Assembly: GCF_011378855.1 (NCBI RefSeq)
Contig: NZ_WTLB01000020.1
Span: 1 to 64,000 of the forward strand
Source of the DNA: Pseudoalteromonas sp. Z1A8
GTDB lineage: Bacteria > Pseudomonadota > Gammaproteobacteria > Enterobacterales > Alteromonadaceae
DNA: 64,000 nt
Direction: 5' to 3'
Position numbers and translations under genes: made by a program
Notes under the pieces: model-generated
What the model was told of the DNA's origin: nothing
Database searches by the model: none
The model's input: the letters and a program-made list of their open reading frames with translations, nothing else
In this document: positions 57,515-64,000 of the stretch, one piece after another
Layout of the letters: every line of letters begins with the position of its first letter
Position numbering within the stretch: the first letter of the stretch is position 1

Positions 57515-59749
57515 ATGACTTCAAATCCGAATAAACCGACTTTTAATACGGATCGAAGCCGTCTATTTAAAGATCGGTTTGCCAAATTTGGTATAACCGC
57601 AGGTGGGATAATGGTATTGGTAGCACTGCTACTGATATTCTTTTACCTTCTTTATGTAGTACAGCCAATTTTTGAATCAGCAAAAGTAGAAAAACGCGAT
57701 AGCTTTCATGTCGCTAATTCACAGAAAATAGCAGGCTTAGGCGTAGAAGAGCAAACTGAAGTTGCTTATTTACTGAGTCAGCAAGGTCAAGTTGATTTTT
57801 ACAGTGTTGAGTCAGGTAGTTTTGGTAAAAAACTCAAAACGCTTAATGCAGAGTTACCAAGTGATGCAACAAGCTTTGCGACTAGTGCGCCTTTTCAAGG
57901 GCATTATGCGTTTGGTTTAGAAGATGGCACCGTAATGGTTGTTGCACCTAAATTTTTGGTTACCTTTCCAAATAACGAGCGTAAATTAACACCTCGTTTA
58001 GGCTTTCCTCTTGGGGAAGCAGCTTTAGAAGTAGATGAGCAAGGCGCTGCCATTAAACGCTTTGCATTTAGTCACTATGAAGACAAAACAGCGGTTGTAG
58101 CACTTACAGAGGACAAGCGTGTTCTGTTTAGTAGTTTTGTTGCTGAAGAAAACATGTTTACCGGTGAAGTTGAATGGGTTATTGAACGTACCGAGCTTGA
58201 TGTTGAAGGACGTGTCGACGAGCTATTAATGTCGCCAGATACAACACGCACTTTTGTACGTTCTGCCAATCAAGTTTACGTATACGATACGCGTGACCCA
58301 AGTGATGTAGAACAAATTCAGTTGCTTTCGGCTAACGAAGAAAATGCAAATATTGTATCTGCACAACTGCTAGCGGGCGCAAACTCACTCATGCTTGCTA
58401 ATGATAACGGTGAGGTTTCGCAGTGGTTTGAAGTAAACACTGATACTGGCCGTGAATATCAAAAAATCCGTTCATTTGAAACAACTAAGCAAAGTAAATT
58501 AAATGTATTTACTGAGTTTTATCGCCGTACTTTTTTTACTACCAGCAGTAATGGTGAGCTAGGTGTGTATTACACAACCAGCGAAGCAAAGCTTTGGCAA
58601 GGTAGAGTAAGTGAAGGCGCTATAGAGAACTTTGCAATTGCACCGCGCTCAAACGCTGCACTTATACTTGCTGATAACAAATTAACGGTTCTTGAAATTC
58701 ATAATGAGCATCCAGAAGTTACTTGGTCGGCACTTTGGCAAGAAGTATGGTACGAAGGTTACCCAGAGCCGGGTTATATTTGGCAGTCAACATCAGCTAG
58801 TGATGACTTTGAATCTAAATTTTCACTCGTGCCTATTTCGTTTGGTACGCTAAAAGCTGCGCTTTACGCGATGTTATTTGCGGTACCTATCGCGCTTTCA
58901 GCGGCTATTTATACGGCTTACTTTATGTCGAGCGAATTGCGTAAAGTGGTTAAACCTACCGTTGAAATAATGGAAGCATTACCAACGGTTATCTTAGGGT
59001 TTTTAGCGGGTCTTTGGTTAGCACCGTTAATAGAAGAGCATTTACCTGCCATTGTTGGATTGCTCGTACTATTACCGCTAAGTATGCTAGCGACTGGTTT
59101 CGCTTGGACTAAATTACCAGCAAAAATTCGCCACAGAATTCCTGAAGGTTCTCATTCCATTATCCTTATTCCGGTCGTTTTACTTATTGGTTGGTTTTCG
59201 TTTGCGATGAGCGGATTTGTTGAACTTTGGATGTTTGACGGCAATGTGCGTCAGTACTTAACAAATGAGCTGGGTATGACATTCGATCAACGTAATTCAC
59301 TTGTTGTAGGTATTGCGATGGGTTTTGCGGTTATTCCTACCATATTCTCAATTGCAGAAGATGCTGTATTTAGTGTACCTAAACACTTATCAAATGGCTC
59401 ATTAGCATTAGGTGCAACACAGTGGCAAACACTAATACGCGTTGTATTACTAACAGCAAGCCCAGGTATTTTCTCAGCAGTAATGATGGGACTTGGGCGC
59501 GCCGTTGGCGAAACCATGATTGTACTTATGGCCACGGGTAATACACCGATTATGGATTGGAGTATTTTCCAGGGCATGCGTACGCTTGCGGCAAATATTG
59601 CAGTTGAAATGCCAGAGTCTGAAGTAGGCAGTTCGCACTACAGAATATTGTTCTTAGCAGCCTTTGTACTATTCATATTCACATTCATTTTTAACACAGT
59701 CGCTGAGTTTGTTCGCCAGCAACTGCGTGAAAAATACAGCTCGATGTAA
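57515..59749 (+). CDS. pstC: Phosphate ABC transporter permease PstC with large periplasmic insert
   Basis: 744 residues from ATG 57515 (AAGGG at 7-8 bases), against about 320 for E. coli PstC. TM1 (about 29-51, AGGIMVLVALLLIFFYLLYV) is followed by about 370 residues of repetitive strand-rich sequence (VAYLLSQQGQVDFYSVESGS, MLANDNGEVSQWF, FFTTSSNGELGVYY) that resembles a beta-propeller. The permease core follows (about 440-740): EIMEALPTVILGFLAGLWLA and the EAA loop SNGSLALGATQWQTLIRVVL. Transports phosphate with PstA and PstB. First gene behind the Pho box. Confidence 0.88.
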   Translation: MTSNPNKPTFNTDRSRLFKDRFAKFGITAGGIMVLVALLLIFFYLLYVVQPIFESAKVEKRDSFHVANSQKIAGLGVEEQTEVAYLLSQQGQVDFYSVESGSFGKKLKTLNAELPSDATSFATSAPFQGHYAFGLEDGTVMVVAPKFLVTFPNNERKLTPRLGFPLGEAALEVDEQGAAIKRFAFSHYEDKTAVVALTEDKRVLFSSFVAEENMFTGEVEWVIERTELDVEGRVDELLMSPDTTRTFVRSANQVYVYDTRDPSDVEQIQLLSANEENANIVSAQLLAGANSLMLANDNGEVSQWFEVNTDTGREYQKIRSFETTKQSKLNVFTEFYRRTFFTTSSNGELGVYYTTSEAKLWQGRVSEGAIENFAIAPRSNAALILADNKLTVLEIHNEHPEVTWSALWQEVWYEGYPEPGYIWQSTSASDDFESKFSLVPISFGTLKAALYAMLFAVPIALSAAIYTAYFMSSELRKVVKPTVEIMEALPTVILGFLAGLWLAPLIEEHLPAIVGLLVLLPLSMLATGFAWTKLPAKIRHRIPEGSHSIILIPVVLLIGWFSFAMSGFVELWMFDGNVRQYLTNELGMTFDQRNSLVVGIAMGFAVIPTIFSIAEDAVFSVPKHLSNGSLALGATQWQTLIRVVLLTASPGIFSAVMMGLGRAVGETMIVLMATGNTPIMDWSIFQGMRTLAANIAVEMPESEVGSSHYRILFLAAFVLFIFTFIFNTVAEFVRQQLREKYSSM

Positions 59750-59764
59750 GCGGAGAGACACGAC

Positions 59765-61414
59765 ATGGTAAAGCAGTGGTTTAAGTCTGGTTCTCCTTGG
59801 ATTTGGATGACCGGTGGTGCAGTGAGCATCAGTTTGATTTCAGTTTTAGGCTTATTAGCAATGATAGCCTGGAAGGGATTAAGTTTTTTTTGGCCTTCAG
59901 AAGTTGTGCAGTTTGAACTTGAAGGGTCAATTGCAAAGCAAACCGTTATTGGTGAAGTTTACGACCGTGAATTAGTGCCAAAATCGCGTTTAGCGGCAAC
60001 AGGTATTGACGTTAGCGGGTTTGAAAAAGAAGAAATAGAGCGTTTACTTATTAAAACAGGTAACCGTGAGTACGTAGATTTAGATTTTCGTTGGATATTA
60101 GAAACCGACATTAAAAATAAAACAGCACCAGCGGCGCTTGCTGTGTTTGAGCGTAGTAAAAACGGTAACTTTTATGGTTATGTTGAAAATGTTATTAAAG
60201 ACGGTCAACCGGTTAGTGGCGATAAAATAGAAGCGCTACATGAGCTTGTAGAGCGTGCTGTTGATTTGAACGACGAAGCACTTGATTTGCAAAATGGTGA
60301 CATTGGGCATATTAACTACGCACTTGAACGCCTTCGTTTAAAAGAAAAGGGCTACTTACTCGATAACGCACTTACTGATGAGCGTGTTGCTGAACTAGCT
60401 CAAGAGCGTGCTGAATTACGTGCAGAATATGGTGTACTTGAAAAAGATTTATTTGCACTACGCAAACAAGCTAAGCGTGACCATGTAACTGTAAAAGATA
60501 TGCGCGGCGAAATTGTAACGATTCCAATGTACCAAGTCCTTGATGTTTGGTTTCCAAACGACATGGGCTTTTTTGCAAAACTAGGTCATTACTTTGTGCA
60601 GCTAGGTAAGTTTGTATCTGATGACCCACGAGAAGCAAATACAGAGGGCGGTGTTTTCCCCGCTATATTTGGTACTGTATTTATGGTTATGTTGATGGCT
60701 GTAATAGTAACGCCGTTTGGTGTGGTTGCAGCAATTTACTTACACGAATATGCCGCTAAAAATGCAGTGACTAAAATGATTCGTATCGCGGTGATTAACT
60801 TGGCCGGTGTTCCATCAATTGTATACGGTGTATTTGGCCTCGGCTTTTTTGTATACATGCTAGGTGGCAGCTTAGACCAATTATTTTATCCTGAATCGTC
60901 GCCAACGCCAGTATTTGGTACGCCTGGTGTTATGTGGTCAGCGTTAACGCTCGCTATACTTACTCTGCCAGTTGTTATTGTATCGACTGAAGAAGGTTTA
61001 TCTCGTATTCCAAGTACGGTTCGTGATGGTTCGCTAGCGCTTGGCGCAACAAAGGTTGAAACGTTATGGCGTATCATTATTCCAATGGCAAGCCCTGCAA
61101 TTATGACAGGCTTAATACTGGCAGTTGCGCGTGCTGCAGGTGAAGTTGCACCATTAATGTTAGTGGGTGTTGTAAAAATGGCGCCTACATTACCACTTGA
61201 TGGCAACTTCCCGTATTTTCACTTAGATAGAAAGTTTATGCACTTAGGATTTCATATATACGATGTTGGCTTCCAAAGCCCTAATGTTGAAGCGGCACGC
61301 CCGCTGGTATACGCAACGGCCTTTTTATTGGTATCGGTGATTATTACCTTAAACATAACGGCCATTGGTATACGTAACCATTTACGTGAAAAATTCAGAT
61401 CGCTTGAACACTAA
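59765..61414 (+). CDS. pstA: Phosphate ABC transporter permease PstA with extended N-terminal part
   Basis: 549 residues, versus about 296 in E. coli. TM1 about 18-40. The next 230 residues are charged and helical (LVERAVDLNDEALDLQNGDI, RVAELAQERAELRAEYGVLE), probably a periplasmic coiled domain. The permease core (about 295-545) contains YLHEYAAKNAVTKMIRIAVI, NLAGVPSIVYGVFGLGFFV and the EAA loop VRDGSLALGATKVETLWRII. Partner of PstC; 15 bases after it. Confidence 0.9.
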   Translation: MVKQWFKSGSPWIWMTGGAVSISLISVLGLLAMIAWKGLSFFWPSEVVQFELEGSIAKQTVIGEVYDRELVPKSRLAATGIDVSGFEKEEIERLLIKTGNREYVDLDFRWILETDIKNKTAPAALAVFERSKNGNFYGYVENVIKDGQPVSGDKIEALHELVERAVDLNDEALDLQNGDIGHINYALERLRLKEKGYLLDNALTDERVAELAQERAELRAEYGVLEKDLFALRKQAKRDHVTVKDMRGEIVTIPMYQVLDVWFPNDMGFFAKLGHYFVQLGKFVSDDPREANTEGGVFPAIFGTVFMVMLMAVIVTPFGVVAAIYLHEYAAKNAVTKMIRIAVINLAGVPSIVYGVFGLGFFVYMLGGSLDQLFYPESSPTPVFGTPGVMWSALTLAILTLPVVIVSTEEGLSRIPSTVRDGSLALGATKVETLWRIIIPMASPAIMTGLILAVARAAGEVAPLMLVGVVKMAPTLPLDGNFPYFHLDRKFMHLGFHIYDVGFQSPNVEAARPLVYATAFLLVSVIITLNITAIGIRNHLREKFRSLEH

Positions 61415-61441
61415 TTAGTAAAGATTTTATAGGTAATAAAA

Positions 61442-62269
61442 ATGATTACAGTCGCTCCACGAGTAAACCAAGCTAATATAGGCCAGAAGTTAGACCTAGA
61501 AAACTTAACTGATGACCAAAAAGCGCTAGAGATTAAAGACCTCGATCTTTACTACGGTGATAAGCAAGCGCTTAATAAAGTAAATATGAACATTCCTAAA
61601 GGCCAAGTAACTGCGTTTATTGGACCATCGGGTTGTGGTAAATCAACATTACTGCGTTGTATTAATCGCATGAATGATTTGGTTGATATTTGTCGTATTG
61701 AAGGTGAAATATTACTTCACGGTCAAAATATTTACGATAAGAGCGTAGATGTCGCTGCACTTCGTCGTAATGTGGGTATGGTGTTTCAGCGTCCTAACCC
61801 ATTTCCTAAATCAATTTATGAAAATGTAGTTTACGGCCTGCGTTTACAAGGCATTAAAGAGAAACGTAAATTAGACGAAGTGGTAGAACAATCACTTCGT
61901 GGTGCTGCTTTGTGGGATGAAGTAAAAGATAGATTACACGATAGCGCATTTGGTCTATCGGGTGGTCAGCAACAGCGTTTAGTAATTGCTCGTTCAATTG
62001 CAATTGAACCAGAAGTGCTTTTACTTGATGAACCTACATCGGCACTCGACCCTATTTCTACTTTGGTAATCGAAGAGCTAATAAACGATTTAAAAAACAA
62101 ATTTACCGTTGTTATTGTTACACATAACATGCAACAAGCAGCGCGTGTATCTGATCAAACAGCCTTTATGTACATGGGCGAGTTGATTGAATACTCAGAT
62201 ACAAATACCTTATTTACTACACCAAAAAAGAAAAAGACCGAAGACTACATTACCGGTCGTTACGGTTAA
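61442..62269 (+). CDS. pstB: Phosphate ABC transporter ATPase PstB
   Basis: 275 residues. Walker [16 protein letters not shown] loop [16 protein letters not shown], signature [16 protein letters not shown], Walker [14 protein letters not shown] and switch His in [15 protein letters not shown]. The N-terminal 25 residues are a short extension. Drives phosphate uptake and with PhoU signals to PhoR. Confidence 0.96.
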   Translation: MITVAPRVNQANIGQKLDLENLTDDQKALEIKDLDLYYGDKQALNKVNMNIPKGQVTAFIGPSGCGKSTLLRCINRMNDLVDICRIEGEILLHGQNIYDKSVDVAALRRNVGMVFQRPNPFPKSIYENVVYGLRLQGIKEKRKLDEVVEQSLRGAALWDEVKDRLHDSAFGLSGGQQQRLVIARSIAIEPEVLLLDEPTSALDPISTLVIEELINDLKNKFTVVIVTHNMQQAARVSDQTAFMYMGELIEYSDTNTLFTTPKKKKTEDYITGRYG

Positions 62270-62315
62270 TTAGCCCGTTATAGCGTGTTGTACAAGATTA
62301 AGAGAGAAGGTAACT

Positions 62316-63017
62316 ATGGAACATAATATAAATAAGCATATTTCTGGGCGCTTTAACCAAGAACTAGAAAATGTACGTAATCATGTATTAAGCATGGGTG
62401 GATTAGTTGAGCAGCAATTAAATAGTGCGCTTGATGCGGTGAGTCGTAATGATGCTGAGCTTGCTCAAAAAGTACGTCAGAACGATTACAAAGTAAATGC
62501 GATGGAAGTCAGCATTGATGAAGAATGTACGCGTATCATTGCTCGTCGTCAGCCTGCAGCAAGTGATTTACGTTTGGTGATTGCAATTGCTAAAACAATC
62601 GCCGATTTAGAGCGTATTGGCGATGAAGCAAAGCGAATTGCCAAAGTTGCACTAGACTCATTTACTAAGGATCAACAAGACCTATTAGTAAATATTGAGA
62701 ATATGGGCCGCCAAGTTTTAAAAATGTTACACGACGTACTCGACGCATTTGCACGTATGGATGTGCAGCGCGCATTTCAAGTACACAAAGAAGATGCAAA
62801 AGTTGACCGTGAATATGAAGCCATCACACGTCAAATAATGACCTATATGATGGAAGATCCGCGCTCAATCCCGAAAATTATGGACCTAGTTTGGTCTGTT
62901 CGCTCATTAGAGCGTATAGGAGATCGCTGTCAGAATATTGCTGAATACATTATTTATTTTGTGAATGGCAAAGATATTCGTCATACATCTCAAGAAGATA
63001 TAGAAAAATCGCTATAA
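62316..63017 (+). CDS. phoU: Phosphate signalling protein PhoU
   Basis: 233 residues. Two three-helix PhoU repeats: NQELENVRNHVLSMGGLVEQ with ADLERIGDEAKRIAKVAL, and LLVNIENMGRQVLKMLHDVL with RSLERIGDRCQNIAEYIIYF. The E/D-xxR-x-GD metal motifs are intact. Negative regulator linking PstSCAB to PhoR. Last gene of the pst transcript. Confidence 0.95.
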   Translation: MEHNINKHISGRFNQELENVRNHVLSMGGLVEQQLNSALDAVSRNDAELAQKVRQNDYKVNAMEVSIDEECTRIIARRQPAASDLRLVIAIAKTIADLERIGDEAKRIAKVALDSFTKDQQDLLVNIENMGRQVLKMLHDVLDAFARMDVQRAFQVHKEDAKVDREYEAITRQIMTYMMEDPRSIPKIMDLVWSVRSLERIGDRCQNIAEYIIYFVNGKDIRHTSQEDIEKSL

Positions 63018-63044
63018 TTTTTCACCTGTTTTTATTTTTTTATT

Positions 63045-63065
63045 AAAGCGGCTTAATGCCGCTTT
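63045..63065 (+). terminator. Probable terminator after phoU
   Basis: AAAGCGGC (63045-63052) pairs with GCCGCTTT (63058-63065) over TTAAT; the T run is short and built into the stem. A T-rich stretch lies just before it. Confidence 0.55.
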
Positions 63066-63168
63066 GTGTATTGCAAGCTTGAGTGAAGTAATAAAAAGCG
63101 TTCACAATCTTGGTTAATACTGTAAAATTCATGCTGCAAAGCATATCAATTTGATTAAAGGGTCAGTT

Positions 63169-63846
63169 ATGCCTACAAACGCGTTTTTAGGAGTATTTGC
63201 AAAATCTCCTATCAAACCAATGGAAGAACACATCAAGAAGGTTCATCAAGCAAGTAAAGCCTTGATACCTTTTTTTAATCACGTATTTAAAGAAGAGTGG
63301 GTACAAGCAGAAGAGCTTCGCATCACTATTCGCAATTTAGAACGTGAAGCTGATGATATGAAAAGAGATATACGTTTACAATTACCACGTGGTTTATTCA
63401 TGCCGGTAGAGCGTACAGATCTTCTCGAATTAGTAACCCAACAAGATAAGATTGCCAATAAAGCAAAAGATATTGCAGGACGAGTGATTGGTCGTGAAAT
63501 GACCATACCAAAAGTTATGCAAACTGACTTTCTAGCTTATTTAACGCGTTGTGTAGATGCAACTAAACAAGCATCTAAAGCAATTAACGAGTTAGAAGAA
63601 TTGCTAGAAACAGGTTTTAAAGGTCGTGAAGTGACCTTAGTTGAAAAAATGCTAGTTGAATTGGATGCGATAGAACAAGACACGGATGAAATGCAGATAA
63701 AAGTACGCCGCCAGCTACGTGCAGTAGAGGGTGAGTTAAATCCAATTGATGTGATGTTTTTATACAAAATCATTGAATGGGTTGGCGAGCTTGCAGATAT
63801 TGCAGAGCGCGTAGGATCACGTCTTGAGCTGATGTTAGCTCGTTAA
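63169..63846 (+). CDS. DUF47 (TIGR00153) PhoU-like accessory protein of Pit transporter
   Basis: 225 residues from ATG 63169 with AAAGGG upstream; the frame could be read from TTG 63151. MPTNAFLGVFAKSPIKPMEE, IKKVHQASKALIPFF, IRLQLPRGLFMPVERTDLLE and IIEWVGELADIAERVGSRLE are the family blocks. It is helical like PhoU, and typically encoded directly before a Pit-type phosphate transporter, as here (40 bases). Its role is presumed regulatory. Confidence 0.9.
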   Translation: MPTNAFLGVFAKSPIKPMEEHIKKVHQASKALIPFFNHVFKEEWVQAEELRITIRNLEREADDMKRDIRLQLPRGLFMPVERTDLLELVTQQDKIANKAKDIAGRVIGREMTIPKVMQTDFLAYLTRCVDATKQASKAINELEELLETGFKGREVTLVEKMLVELDAIEQDTDEMQIKVRRQLRAVEGELNPIDVMFLYKIIEWVGELADIAERVGSRLELMLAR

Positions 63847-63885
63847 TTTAAAATCAGTTCAAACACGAAAGATTAAGGTTTTACA

Positions 63886-64000
63886 ATGGATATCATTGCA
63901 TCTTACGGCACGGTATTAATTTTAATTGCCGCAGCAGTCGGCTTTTTTATGGCTTATGGTATTGGCGCGAACGACGTAGCGAACGCCATGGGCACATCTG
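63886..64000 (+). CDS. pit: Inorganic phosphate transporter of Pit family (5' part, runs off window)
   Basis: Only the first 38 residues are inside the window. MDIIASYGTVLILIAAAVGF is a membrane segment, and the PiT/PHO-4 signature GIGANDVANAMGTS follows at 25-38. Low-affinity phosphate (metal-phosphate) symporter in the inner membrane. It follows the DUF47 gene in one transcript with TAAGG upstream. Confidence 0.9.
   Translation, partial: MDIIASYGTVLILIAAAVGFFMAYGIGANDVANAMGTS

Noticed and set aside
63115-63168. Second Pho box in front of the DUF47-pit genes
   Set aside because: CTGTAAA is present at 63120, but the second repeat (CTGCAAA) comes at 14-base rather than 11-base spacing, so it does not fit PhoB sites.

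Overview
The window reads as a chromosomal segment of a marine gammaproteobacterium of the Alteromonadales, most likely Pseudoalteromonas. This rests on the AT-rich base composition, the amiB-mutL-miaA-hfq-hflX-hflK-hflC-purA order, a MotX protein of Vibrio/Alteromonas type, and the many GGDEF/EAL proteins. No insertion sequence, prophage, CRISPR array, rRNA gene or toxin-antitoxin module was seen. One tRNA gene (Ala, TGC) is present. Genus assignment is inference.

Layout. 1-3.7 kb: a 5' part of an EVE-domain gene that loses its family resemblance near base 77, tesB, and plsB on the minus strand. 3.7-9.1 kb: a complete S10 ribosomal protein operon (rpsJ-rplC-rplD-rplW-rplB-rpsS-rplV-rpsC-rplP-rpmC-rpsQ). 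It has its own promoter, an L4-type leader with an attenuator hairpin, and a strong terminator straight after rpsQ, so neither the str nor the spc operon adjoins it. 9.3-10.5 kb: a membrane-anchored XRE regulator divergent from a small secreted protein. 10.8-21.5 kb: tsaE-amiB-mutL-miaA-hfq-hflX-hflK-hflC, then purA and motX. 21.6-26.7 kb: a CPA1 antiporter on the minus strand, an 870-base gene-poor gap holding a possible small RNA, and proBA.

26.7-33.5 kb is the most interesting block. A minus-strand three-gene cascade encodes a PotD-like periplasmic binding protein, a hybrid histidine kinase (HisKA-HATPase-degenerate receiver-receiver-HPt) and a response regulator with PAS-GGDEF-EAL. It looks like a ligand-to-c-di-GMP phosphorelay. 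33.6-46.8 kb: tRNA-Ala, a lipoprotein, a ProXp-type editing protein, an MFS exporter, a YaiL protein and cytochrome c. A sugar-acid catabolic cluster follows (class II aldolase, enolase-superfamily dehydratase, lactonase-like amidohydrolase, SDR), then slyD, an MltD-like transglycosylase, an MBL-fold hydrolase, zapA with a small coiled-coil partner, rlmJ and phnA/yjdM.

46.8-64 kb: a candidate 54-residue secreted peptide gene, an EAL-HDOD protein coupled to a PqiA-like membrane protein, and a copper/silver efflux cluster (Met/Cys/His-rich secreted protein, CusC, CusB with a fused CusF-like tail, CusA). Next come a small helical protein and a GcvR-like ACT protein. Last is a phosphate block: a Pho box, pstC and pstA with large extra periplasmic domains, pstB, phoU, a DUF47 Pit accessory gene and the start of a Pit transporter. 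No pstS is present.

Gene starts were moved from the longest open frame where ribosome-binding sites or family alignment favoured it (rpsJ, rplD, rpmC, motX, 10049, 37310, 45107, 49230, cusC, 55990, 57133, pstC, 63169).
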